Assembly (NCBI RefSeq): GCF_918320885.1
Contig: NZ_OU907312.1
Coordinates: 1,054,465 to 1,118,464, forward strand
DNA: 64,000 nucleotides
Direction: 5' to 3'
From: an unidentified bacterial endosymbiont
GTDB lineage: Bacteria; Pseudomonadota; Gammaproteobacteria; Enterobacterales; G038960095
Shown here: one piece after another, positions 8,102 through 17,200 of the stretch
Numbering within the stretch: position 1 is the stretch's first letter
How the letters are laid out: every line of letters begins with the position of its first letter
The notes under the pieces: model-generated
Database searches by the model: none
What the model was told of the DNA's origin: nothing
The model's input: the letters and a program-made list of their open reading frames with translations, nothing else
Position numbers and translations under genes: made by a program

Positions 8102-8628
8102 TTTTCACCACTACGTAGAGCAGTAACATCTTGGTGGATGTAGTAAGCAGTCAGTGCCTTATCAGCTACCCACATGGTCCCCAGGGCAACAGGAATTAAC
8201 GGGGCAAAAACGGCATTATTCTCTGCTTCAATAGTTGCCGCCGCATTGGCCAGGGCGGCCTCGCCGCCGAGGGCGTGGGTGGTGCCGGTGATGAGGGTGG
8301 AGACGAGGTTTTTGCGGGCTTCGCGCTCCGCTAGGCTGAGAGTGCTGCTGGTTTCCCCATAGGCGCTGTCTATGAGGTTGTTCAGGACCACGCTGGCACT
8401 GGCCCCCAGGGGTGGCGCTTTGCCCTTGGGCGGCGGCGCTGGCACTAGCCCCTGCAGGGCAGTGCGGGCTGCTTCGCTATTCATGCTGTCGGCTAGCAGC
8501 TTAATCTGCTGGGCGCCGTAGCTTTGAATAACGTTAACAGTGGCCGCTTGCAGCAGTTGGCCGGTGCTGCCGGTGATGTTGCCGGCGGCAGCCAGAGTCA
8601 GGACACGCCTCAGTTGATTCACAGCCAT
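8102..8628 (-). pseudogene. Orphan CdiA C-terminal cassette 2, toxin lost
   Basis: This is a copy of the end of the CdiA stick and pre-toxin region: GNITGSTGQLLQAATVNVI, the DUF637-like AREARKNLVSTLITGT block, and a VENN-like motif in the form AENN. It then diverges into a membrane-like segment (PLIPVALGTMWVADKALTA). That is where the toxin entry domain would begin, but the IS30 end cuts it at about 8101. No secretion domain is present, so it fits an orphan module, used only after recombining into the main cdiA. No immunity gene is left for it. Confidence 0.75.
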
Positions 8629-8693
8629 CGTTCACTTGGGCAAGCTGGTGGGCGGCATCCCACCCCTTACTTCCTTAATTTTCCTATATTTTT

Positions 8694-9068
8694 CTACAAA
8701 TCAAGTGATTTGAAAAAGTTTTGTTCTATTTGAGAAAAACGTATCTGCATTAAGATATCTCCAGACTCTAAAGTAAGAAAATAATCACTATTATTTATTA
8801 GAGAATCATTTTCTGACGTCAGCCATCCTGGGGGGTCTTCCTTGACAGCTCTTCTCAACTGTAAGTCACACACATAACAACCAAAAGCATCATCATCCTC
8901 AAGAAAATTATTTTGATATAAAAAATGACTTACGTTTCTGCAATGAATATATCCAAGAAAATTTCCGTTATATGTGCTACAAAATTTTATCATAAAATCT
9001 TTTGCAGAATTCAAAAAAGTAAAACTTTCTAAACAAAAATCATCAGCTTGCATTTTATCTCCAAACAT
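8694..9068 (-). CDS. Predicted CDI immunity protein for orphan cassette 1
   Basis: This 124-residue acidic, AT-rich gene starts 3 bases after the stop of the toxin fragment at 9072, the fixed order of CdiA-CT then CdiI. No family is recognised with confidence. The protein has a FCSTYNGNFLGYIHCRNVS segment and a Cys pair (CYVCDLQLRR). The immunity role rests on position, size and AT-rich composition compared with the CdiA backbone. It may still protect the cell although the toxin gene upstream is split by an IS. Confidence 0.6.
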   Translation of the reverse strand: MFGDKMQADDFCLESFTFLNSAKDFMIKFCSTYNGNFLGYIHCRNVSHFLYQNNFLEDDDAFGCYVCDLQLRRAVKEDPPGWLTSENDSLINNSDYFLTLESGDILMQIRFSQIEQNFFKSLDL

Positions 9069-9071
9069 ATT

Positions 9072-9476
9072 TTACTCAACAAAATGGCCAGTTGAATGGG
9101 ATTGATCTGGTAAACGGTTTCCAAAATAATCTTGTCTTTCTCCATACTTCTTGCTTTTATCAGCAGCCCAAATCTTCTGGGTTCTAATGACCTCTCCTGT
9201 CGGTTTTATATTTATCTTAACACCATTAGGCCCTACCCATCTTTCATATCCTCCTGCACTAGTTTTATCAGGAGGAACAAATCCTTTTGACTTAAGATCA
9301 GCATATAATTCAGCTCTTGTTTTTGGCAATACTTGAGAAATGTTCGAATTTTTTGAGGGTGCTATACTGGTCAATTTGGGCGGCTGTTTTAAAACTGCAA
9401 AGCTAGAAGCAGACGGGCTCGCAGCTACGTGTCCTGCTTTGCTCAGCGAATTTGCTGCTGCCAGTGTATCACTGAC
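9072..9476 (-). pseudogene. CdiA-CT toxin end of orphan cassette 1 (3' part)
   Basis: The frame enters from the IS3 copy 2 boundary, reading SDTLAAANSLSKAGHVAA as in the main CdiA, then becomes cassette-specific. The last ~90 residues (LPKTRAELYADLKSKGF, a GPNGVKI strand, and the ending DYFGNRLPDQSHSTGHFVE) resemble a polymorphic-toxin family I remember as the type-24 toxin, thought to be a nuclease; the name needs a profile search. Removing the IS and one GAC joins this in frame to 10760-11584 as a 408-residue orphan module. An internal ATG at 9374 could still allow the toxin domain alone to be made. Confidence 0.7.
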
Positions 9477-9553
9477 TGATCTTGCTACCCTTTAACGGAC
9501 ACAACGAAGAGGAACAAAGCGTATAATTTTTTGTTACTTTTTGAGGTGAAGTT

Positions 9554-9853
9554 ATGAATCAAGGGGAATCAAGGAGCTATGATAAGGAATTCAAGCTGAA
9601 TGCGGTAAAGCTGTATCACAGCACTGGTAAAACGCTCTGTCAATTGAGCGAGGAATTGGGAGTTCCCAAGAGTACATTGGCAGGGTGGGTCCATCAGCAT
9701 AACAAGGATGGTGCAGAGGCTTTCCCGGGCAAAGGATACCTGAAAGCGTCTGATGCTGAGCTCAGTCAATTGCGGAAAGAATTGGCGATAGCACGCGAAG
9801 AGAGGGATATCCTAAAAAAAGCCTTGGGCATCTTCTCAGTGGCCCGCAAGTAA
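9554..9853 (+). CDS. IS3-family OrfA (copy 2)
   Basis: The protein is identical to OrfA of the other three copies: 99 residues with an N-terminal helix-turn-helix and a C-terminal zipper. The slippery run A AAA AAA G is at 9814-9821. From there the -1 frame is open through the orfA stop into orfB, so a fused OrfAB transposase can be made. Confidence 0.95.
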   Translation: MNQGESRSYDKEFKLNAVKLYHSTGKTLCQLSEELGVPKSTLAGWVHQHNKDGAEAFPGKGYLKASDAELSQLRKELAIAREERDILKKALGIFSVARK

Positions 9854-9864
9854 AATACCAGTTT

Positions 9865-10719
9865 ATGCAAAAGCATGCTGGGGAATTCAGCGTAGAGAGG
9901 ATGTCCAACGTGTTAGGTGTATCCCGCAGTGGCTATTATCAGTTTATCAAGGCTGAGCCATCCAAGCGCTATTGTGAGGATGAGCGTTTAATATCTGAAA
10001 TTAAAGAGGTTTATACCATAAGCAACCAAATTTACGGTAGCCCACGTATCCATGCTGAGTTACGAGCTAGAGGTGAGCGCTGTTCACGCAAACGGGTTTG
10101 TCGGCTAATGAAAGCAGCCCATATTGCGGCTAAGATGAAAAAACGATTTAAGGTAACCACAATAGTCGATCCAAAGGCCGCAGTGGCGCCTAATTTACTC
10201 AAGCAGAAGTTCACAGCCACTCGCCCTGATCAATACTGGGCAGCAGATATTACCTATATTCCGACCCAAGAGGGATGGTTGTATGTTGCTATCGTACTGG
10301 ACCTGTTCTCTCGTAGTATCGTGGGGATGGATATGCAAGCTCACATGACCACCGAGTTAGTAGCCGCAGCATTACGCCAGGCAATAACACGGAGGAAGCC
10401 TGCTGCAGGTCTCATCCACCACTCCGACCGAGGCAGCCAGTATACCAGCAAAGGATTCAAGGCTGTATCGGCGCATCACCAGATAACGCTTAGCATGAGT
10501 AGTACGGGCAATTGTTATGACAATGCAGTAGCAGAGAGTTTTTTCCATACCTTAAAAACAGAGCACACCCACTTTGAACGTTTTGAGAGCAGAGAACAAG
10601 CCAAATTGAGCATTTTTGAATACGTAGAAGTGTTTTATAACCGACAGAGACGGCACTCAACGCTAGGCTATCTGTCTCCTGTAAATTTTGAAAAAAATTG
10701 GTTATCCCAGGTCGCTTAA
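9865..10719 (+). CDS. IS3-family transposase OrfB (copy 2)
   Basis: The 284-residue DDE integrase-core transposase is intact and identical to the other copies. Catalytic Asp, Asp and Glu lie in WAADITYIPT, HHSDRGSQYTS and NAVAESFFHT. Its reading direction is opposite to the CDI genes it interrupts. Confidence 0.95.
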   Translation: MQKHAGEFSVERMSNVLGVSRSGYYQFIKAEPSKRYCEDERLISEIKEVYTISNQIYGSPRIHAELRARGERCSRKRVCRLMKAAHIAAKMKKRFKVTTIVDPKAAVAPNLLKQKFTATRPDQYWAADITYIPTQEGWLYVAIVLDLFSRSIVGMDMQAHMTTELVAAALRQAITRRKPAAGLIHHSDRGSQYTSKGFKAVSAHHQITLSMSSTGNCYDNAVAESFFHTLKTEHTHFERFESREQAKLSIFEYVEVFYNRQRRHSTLGYLSPVNFEKNWLSQVA

Positions 10720-10759
10720 GGTTTCTCTTCTCTGTGTCTAAAAAAAGGTGGCAAGATCA

Positions 10760-11584
10760 GACGCCAGCAATCTTCGAGGGAACTTTAGGTACTGTGGCAG
10801 TCATTCCTTGTTTAGCGTTTGTCGCTAGTCCTCGGACAGTCTTGGTAGACTGGATGCCTTGTTTGGCAGCTTTAACGCCTAAATTGGTTAAGGCAACACC
10901 CCCCTTAGCAACCCCAATACCGCTAGCAGCCAAGGAGGCGATATCGGCAATTAGCTTAGTACTTTCTAACCCCGCTTTGAAGGAGCCACTGGCGCCTGCT
11001 TTTTCGAACTCGGCGTCCATTTTATCGAGGCGGGCAATATAAGATTGTTTTACGGCTTCAGAGACGGTCCCCAGTACATTATCGCTATCAAACAGAGACT
11101 TGAGTGATAGGTAAGTTTCATGAGGGCTCAATGCTGCATTGACTATCCCCTCTACAGCCTCATACAGGGTGTCAGGGATACCAGCTATCTCTCCTGCTCT
11201 AAAGCTAACATCCTGTCCAGTGTCAATTAAATCCCACTTGGCCCGGATAGCGGCCTTATGAAGCAGATTTTCACCTTCAGATAATTCCTGATTTCTCCGG
11301 CTGCATTGCGCCCGGCTTAGATAGTTGTTTTCCATCTCCAGCGTGGCCGCCGCATTCGCCAGGGCCGCCTCGCCGCCGAGGGCGTGGGTGGTGCCGGTGA
11401 TGAGGGTGGAGACGAGGTTTTTGCGGGCTTCGCGCTCCGCTAGGCTGAGAGTGCTGCTGGTTTCCCCATAGGCGCTGTCTATTAGATTGTTCAGTATCAC
11501 GCTGGCACTGGCCCCCACCCTGGCTCCAGACATCGTCGAAGCTATCCTTGATGAAACTTTGCCATCCACCGTCACCCTATTCAT
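10760..11584 (-). pseudogene. Orphan CdiA C-terminal cassette 1, 5' part
   Basis: These 275 codons match the end of the main CdiA: the GASASVILNNLIDSAYGETS block, the DUF637-like region, the motif EMENNYLS (VENN-type, site where toxins are exchanged), and the long pre-toxin helical segment from LIDTGQDVSFRAGEIAG to the GLATNAKQG region. The frame continues across IS3 copy 2 into the toxin at 9072-9476. It has no secretion signal or TPS domain. The first ~25 codons from the ATG at 11584 are unlike CdiA and may be chance sequence. Shared blocks with 12531-12984 and 14271-14550 would permit cassette exchange. Confidence 0.8.
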
Positions 11585-11586
11585 GC

Positions 11587-11637
11587 TAGCCTCTAATACA
11601 CCGCTACTGTGGGAGGAGCAGCGGCAGCAGGTGCTGC
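11587..11637. repeat. Short interspersed repeat, copy A
   Basis: A ~40-bp segment with core CTAATACACC and GGGAGGAGCAGCGGCAG here is present in reverse orientation at 45137-45177 with a few mismatches. The GGTGGAGCAGCGGCAG core also occurs near 25480-25496. It lies between the orphan cassette and the immunity gene. Confidence 0.5.
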
Positions 11638-11683
11638 TGATGCCGTAAGTAGTATCTCGGTTGTCTAATTTGAAAATTTAGGA

Positions 11684-12034
11684 TTATGTTAATAATGTAT
11701 TCCATTTAACTAATATAAAAGGATTTATTGTTATTTCAACTTCTATTTTTATACCATTAATTATTATTTCTGAAAAAAGATATTTTTTTTTCTCTATATC
11801 TTTTATATTAAAATTCTTAACACCTTCACTGAGGCATTGATGAATTATTATTCCTTTATATTCTAATACAGTCTGAATCCATCCTTCTACAGCTGCAAAT
11901 GAGAATATTAAGGTTAAATTGTTATTATCAGAAACACGATATGCATACTTTCCTTCTATAGGGTCACTAAACTCAGGTTCTACTTCAAAAAAATTCAGCA
12001 ATTCTAACTCATCAGGATATGTCTCTATAAACAT
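11684..12034 (-). CDS. Predicted CdiI immunity protein of the main CdiA
   Basis: This 116-residue protein's ATG overlaps the cdiA stop by one base (TAATG), so it is translationally coupled to the toxin gene. It is strongly AT-rich compared with the cdiA backbone, as CDI toxin/immunity pairs usually are. No family is recognised; the sequence is acidic with alternating hydrophobic strands (LTLIFSFAAVEGWIQTVL, then IIINGIKIEVEI). The role, binding and neutralising the CdiA-CT just upstream, is inferred from position. Confidence 0.65.
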   Translation of the reverse strand: MFIETYPDELELLNFFEVEPEFSDPIEGKYAYRVSDNNNLTLIFSFAAVEGWIQTVLEYKGIIIHQCLSEGVKNFNIKDIEKKKYLFSEIIINGIKIEVEITINPFILVKWNTLLT

Positions 12035-12987
12035 TATTTAGCTCCACTGAAGGAAATGGCTGTTACAAAGCGATGAGAGCCATCAGACATAACCTGGAAA
12101 GTTGTCTGCAACATCGCTGCTTTTCCTGATGGCCCCATAAGTAACGATTCTCTAACCTCAAAATTTCCATGTATATTAGAGAATTTATTAATTATACTTT
12201 TTGTATTTTGAGTTATTGATTGTAAGTGGTTTGTTAATGTTGCACGGCCAAGTTGATCATTATGTATGCCTAGTCTTTTCATTTCCAGAGCCAATTGATT
12301 AGAACGTGCTGCATTATGTGCATTACTACTTGATTTACCAAATAAATAATCAAATTTACTTGAGTCAATAATATTTATTGTCCCCTTTGCTGCACCCTCT
12401 AAATTTACAGTTCCTAGTTGTGTAGAGGAGGCAGCATTGGAGCTAATCCCAGGTGGTTTCGCAGCTACGTGTCCTGCCTTGCTCAGCGAATTTGCTGCTG
12501 CCAGTGTATCACTGACGCCAGTAACCTTCGAGGGAATTTTAGGTACTGTAGCAGTCGTTCCTTGTTTGGCGGCTGTCGCTAGTCCTCGGACAGTCTTGGT
12601 AGACTGGATGCCTTGTTTGGCAGCTTTAACGCCTAAATTGGTTAAGGCAACACCCCCCTTAGCAACCCCAATACCGCTGGCAGCCAAGGAGGCGATATCG
12701 GCAATTAGCTTAGTACTTTCTAATCCCGCTTTGAAGGAGCCACTGGCGCCTGCTTTTTCGAACTCGGCGTCCATTTTATCGAGGCGGGCAATATAAGATT
12801 GTTTTACGGCTTCAGAGACGGTCCCCAGTACATTATCGCTATCAAACAGAGACTTGAGTGATAGGTAAGTTTCATGAGGGCTCAATGCTGCATTGACTAT
12901 CCCCTCTACAGCCTCATACAGGGTGTCAGGGATACCAGCTATCTCTCCTGCTCTAAAGCTAACATCCTGTCCAGTGTCAATTAAATC
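12034..12987 (-). pseudogene. cdiA: CdiA C-terminal region with toxin domain (split from 5' part by IS3)
   Basis: These 316 codons complete the large CdiA after IS removal. Up to the GLATAAKQG region this is the pre-toxin helical segment shared with orphan cassette 1. After SKAGHVAAKP it becomes unique: a toxin of ~120 residues containing SSKFDYLFGKSSSNAHNAAR, the motif NQLALEMKRLGI and an ending TTFQVMSDGSHRF. I recall this module from other hemagglutinin and CdiA C-termini but cannot assign its activity. The frame from a GTG at 12999 uses four codons of the IS end (MARS), so the C-terminal piece might be translated alone. Confidence 0.75.
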
Positions 12988-13027
12988 TGATCTTGCCACC
13001 TTTTTTTAGACACAGAGAAGAGAAACC

Positions 13028-13882
13028 TTAAGCGACCTGGGATAACCAATTTTTTTCAAAATTTACAGGAGACAGATAGCCTAGCGTTGAGTGCCGTCTC
13101 TGTCGGTTATAAAACACTTCTACGTATTCAAAAATGCTCAATTTGGCTTGTTCTCTGCTCTCAAAACGTTCAAAGTGGGTGTGCTCTGTTTTTAAGGTAT
13201 GGAAAAAACTCTCTGCTACTGCATTGTCATAACAATTGCCCGTACTACTCATGCTAAGCGTTATCTGGTGATGCGCCGATACAGCCTTGAATCCTTTGCT
13301 GGTATACTGGCTGCCTCGGTCGGAGTGGTGGATGAGACCTGCAGCAGGCTTCCTCCGTGTTATTGCCTGGCGTAATGCTGCGGCTACTAACTCGGTGGTC
13401 ATGTGAGCTTGCATATCCATCCCCACGATACTACGAGAGAACAGGTCCAGTACGATAGCAACATACAACCATCCCTCTTGGGTCGGAATATAGGTAATAT
13501 CTGCTGCCCAGTATTGATCAGGGCGAGTGGCTGTGAACTTCTGCTTGAGTAAATTAGGCGCCACTGCGGCCTTTGGATCGACTATTGTGGTTACCTTAAA
13601 TCGTTTTTTCATCTTAGCCGCAATATGGGCTGCTTTCATTAGCCGACAAACCCGTTTGCGTGAACAGCGCTCACCTCTAGCTCGTAACTCAGCATGGATA
13701 CGTGGGCTACCGTAAATTTGGTTGCTTATGGTATAAACCTCTTTAATTTCAGATATTAAACGCTCATCCTCACAATAGCGCTTGGATGGCTCAGCCTTGA
13801 TAAACTGATAATAGCCACTGCGGGATACACCTAACACGTTGGACATCCTCTCTACGCTGAATTCCCCAGCATGCTTTTGCAT
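13028..13882 (-). CDS. IS3-family transposase OrfB (copy 3)
   Basis: Intact 284-residue DDE transposase, identical to copies 1, 2 and 4. It is read in the same direction as cdiA, so it may be co-transcribed from the CDI promoter. Confidence 0.95.
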   Translation of the reverse strand: MQKHAGEFSVERMSNVLGVSRSGYYQFIKAEPSKRYCEDERLISEIKEVYTISNQIYGSPRIHAELRARGERCSRKRVCRLMKAAHIAAKMKKRFKVTTIVDPKAAVAPNLLKQKFTATRPDQYWAADITYIPTQEGWLYVAIVLDLFSRSIVGMDMQAHMTTELVAAALRQAITRRKPAAGLIHHSDRGSQYTSKGFKAVSAHHQITLSMSSTGNCYDNAVAESFFHTLKTEHTHFERFESREQAKLSIFEYVEVFYNRQRRHSTLGYLSPVNFEKNWLSQVA

Positions 13883-13893
13883 AAACTGGTATT

Positions 13894-14193
13894 TTACTTG
13901 CGGGCCACTGAGAAGATGCCCAAGGCTTTTTTTAGGATATCCCTCTCTTCGCGTGCTATCGCCAATTCTTTCCGCAATTGACTGAGCTCAGCATCAGACG
14001 CTTTCAGGTATCCTTTGCCCGGGAAAGCCTCTGCACCATCCTTGTTATGCTGATGGACCCACCCTGCCAATGTACTCTTGGGAACTCCCAATTCCTCGCT
14101 CAATTGACAGAGCGTTTTACCAGTGCTGTGATACAGCTTTACCGCATTCAGCTTGAATTCCTTATCATAGCTCCTTGATTCCCCTTGATTCAT
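13894..14193 (-). CDS. IS3-family OrfA (copy 3)
   Basis: Intact 99-residue helix-turn-helix protein, identical to the other copies, with the A7 slippery site near its 3' end for OrfAB production. Confidence 0.95.
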   Translation of the reverse strand: MNQGESRSYDKEFKLNAVKLYHSTGKTLCQLSEELGVPKSTLAGWVHQHNKDGAEAFPGKGYLKASDAELSQLRKELAIAREERDILKKALGIFSVARK

Positions 14194-14270
14194 AACTTCA
14201 CCTCAAAAAGTAACAAAAAATTATACGCTTTGTTCCTCTTCGTTGTGTCCGTTAAAGGGTAGCAAGATCA

Positions 14271-17200
14271 ATCCCACTTGGCCCGGATAGCGGCCTTATG
14301 AAGCAGATTTTCACCTTCAGATAATTCCTGATTTCTCCGGCTGCATTGCGCCCGGCTTAGATAGTTGTTTTCCATCTCCAGCGTGGCCGCCGCATTGGCC
14401 AGTGCCGCCTCGCCGCCGATAGCCTGGGTGGTACCGGTGATGAGGGTGGAGACGAGGTTTTTGCGGGCTTCGCGCTCCGCTAGGCTGAGAGTGCTGCTGG
14501 TTTCCCCATAGGCGCTGTCTATGAGGTTGTTCAGGACCACGCTGGCACTGGCCCCCAGGGCCGCTGGGGTGGCGCTCTGTCCTTGGGCGGCGGCGCCAGC
14601 GCCAGCCAGTAGCCCCTGCAGGGCAGTGCGGGCCACTTCACTATTCATGCTGTCGGCTAGCAACTTAATCTGCTGGGCGCCGTAGCTTTGAATGACGTTC
14701 ACGGTGGCCGCTTGCAACAGTTGGCCGGTGCTGCCGGTGATATTACTGCCGGCGGCGAGGGAGAGGGCGCTCATCAGAATACGTCCTTTGCCGCCCATCT
14801 CCCACAGCTGGTTCTCTTGTAAGCGCTCCTGTAGCGCTGCTATTTTTTGGGTATTTTGCTGCTCGAGCGCTTTGCCTTGCTCCTCGGTTAAGTCCGTTTG
14901 CGTTTTCGTCTGCTCCTTAGCTCGATTGTCTAGGAAAGTGCCGACTTCGCGGGTGAGAGCCTCGACAATCTGGAAGCCCGCTTTTATCTCTTCTAGGTTG
15001 AAGCTGTTGGACAGTGCGTTGCTGCTGTCCTTATCACTGGTGACGCTGGCATCGAAGGCGGCGATGGCCTGCTCTGGAGTTTGGCCGGTGAGTGCTAGTT
15101 GAGCAGCGGGATTGGTAATGGTCACGGCTTGCCTGGCGCCACTAATCACACTGCGGGTGGTACTGCTGGCGCTGCCGCGGGCGTTTGTGACGATGGGTAT
15201 GGTAGCGGAGAGGCCATGGTGGCTCGGCAGCCCACTGCCCGGTACCTGCAGGGCTCCTGGAGCGGCTTGCCCTGACTGGTTTTTGCCAACACCCCCATCC
15301 TGCAGGGCGGGCTGCCCTGGCTTCTGGGGATGTTGGCTAAAACCGATGCTGCCACTGATGCTCTGGGCGTTATGCTTGTCATAGTTGTCAAGCTGGCTCT
15401 GGGTTAAGGTGCTGGCTCTGGCTTTATTGCGGCCGGCGGTCACTGCCTTTGCACTGCTTTTGAGGCCGCCGGCTCCCAGGTGGAAGTTGCCTTTAACATC
15501 CAGTTGATAACCCAGGTCGCCCGCTTCGAGGCCTGCCTGCTGCTGGACGCTTTTAAAATCGCTGCGGTAGTCACTTTGGTTGAAATTCAGGCTGCCACTC
15601 ACCATGGGACCGATATCTAGGTTTATCCCAATCTGCTGCTGTTCGCCCTCCTGGTGGTCGGTGTCTTGCAGGCTTTCAATCGTGAGGTTGCCGGCAATAG
15701 CCGCTTGGATTTGCGGGGCGCTCACCACCCCCTGCACGAGGGTATCGCCGCCACTCTCTAACTCGACTTTCTGGCCAGCGTGTACCTGGGCGAGTTGGTA
15801 CCGGCAGCTCTCCCCTTGGCTGCTGCCTTCGCCTTCACTCATTCCCACTACGATGCCTCGGCCAACACCGAATGACTGGCTGCTGGAGCTCTGGCTGCTC
15901 TCCTGCTGGCCGCGGTTTTCACTGGCCAGTAGTTTTAGATTGCCGGCGGCGGCTATCCTTGCTAGCTCCTGAGCTTGCAGGTCGCCCTGTATCGTGGCAT
16001 CTCCGCTTCTAGCTTGAATGATAACCCTGCGGCCGGACACCAGCGAGCGCTGGGAGGTGGTGTGATGCTCACTGCTTTCACTGTGACTTTCACTACTGCC
16101 GAAGGTGGTGGTGACGTTAATTCCACCTAGTTGTTGCGGATTGCACTGCAGGGCATCATAGGTGTTCTTGGCGGCCAGGCCGCCGGCCGCGGCAGCTAGG
16201 GCGTGCATCCGGGGGTCGCTAGTCTGGCCGACAGCGCTCTGCAGCTGTTGAGCGGTTTGGAGAGCGCTCACGGCCGGGTTGCTGACACTCATGGTGAAGC
16301 CGCTGGTGCTGCTGCTACTTTCCTGGGTGAGTTGCTGCTGGTGGTGGGTGTCTAGGACCTCTATCGTGGCCGCTGAGACGTTAATATCACCCTGGGGGGT
16401 GATCAGGTGGCTGCCCAGTTGCTGGAATTTCTGCTTGGCCCAGATGCGCACATCACCCAACAGGCTGCCCACCGCACTGCTCTGCTGCTGAGTGCCCTCG
16501 AGCTCTTGCTGCTGGCTGCTCTCGCGCTCGCCTAAGGTCAAAGCAGCGCCTCCCCCGGTGAGTAGCCCACTCTCTTCTACCTGATGGTAGCTGATTTGCC
16601 GTTGGCGATTTTCAGCACTGGTGATTTTTATATTGCCCTCTTGGGCTATCAAGGTAGTACCTTGCTCTCCCAGGACGCTGGAGCCGTGGATTCGCAGATC
16701 GCCTTCGGTGGCAACCATCTCCGTTTGTGTGCCAATGAATTGGCTCCCCAAAGCGATGGTCTCTTGCTGGACGATGCGTGAGGTGGTCGTTTTATCATTA
16801 AAAAGCCCGCTATGGGTTTTCTGGTGCGCTTCATCCAAGTAGCGAGTGGCTTGACCAGGAAGAATTTCAATGCTTTTAGCACTCATCTGTAACGTGCCGG
16901 CGGCGAGTTGTGCCTCCAGGGACTGCTCGGTCGACACGAGAGGGGCAGCACCGCTGCCCTCCTGCTCTAGGGCAAGGGGCCCCTGAACGAGCGCGGCGAC
17001 TGACTGGGCGGAAACTCCACTGGCTACCTGGGCAGCGGTGGCGGTGAGTTTATTGCCCGCGTGGAGCTGCAGGGTGCCGACGGTTTTGATTTGGCTGCCG
17101 ACATCTCGGTAGCCCCCTTCAACCCGGTGGTTGTTCTCATCCCAGATGAGTTGCTCGTGTTGTCCGACCTGGGCAGTGCTCAGCTTGAGATCGTGGCCAG

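Larger units (their letters stand above)
9477..10759 (+). mobile_element. IS3-family insertion sequence, copy 2, with GAC target duplication
   Basis: This 1283-bp copy starts TGATCTTGCTACC and ends GGTGGCAAGATCA. GAC lies on both sides (9474-9476 and 10760-10762). The homologous uninterrupted sequence ATCACTGACGCCAG survives at about 12508-12521, proving the precise insertion site and a 3-bp duplication. It splits orphan cassette 1. Confidence 0.97.
12988..14270 (-). mobile_element. IS3-family insertion sequence, copy 3, with ATC target duplication
   Basis: This is a 1283-bp copy. ATC flanks both ends (12985-12987 and 14271-14273). The uninterrupted site TCAATTAAATCCCACTTGG remains in orphan cassette 1 at ~11223-11241. 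The insertion splits the main cdiA between codons for AKW-D and LIDTG, just after the VENN-like motif. Confidence 0.97.
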
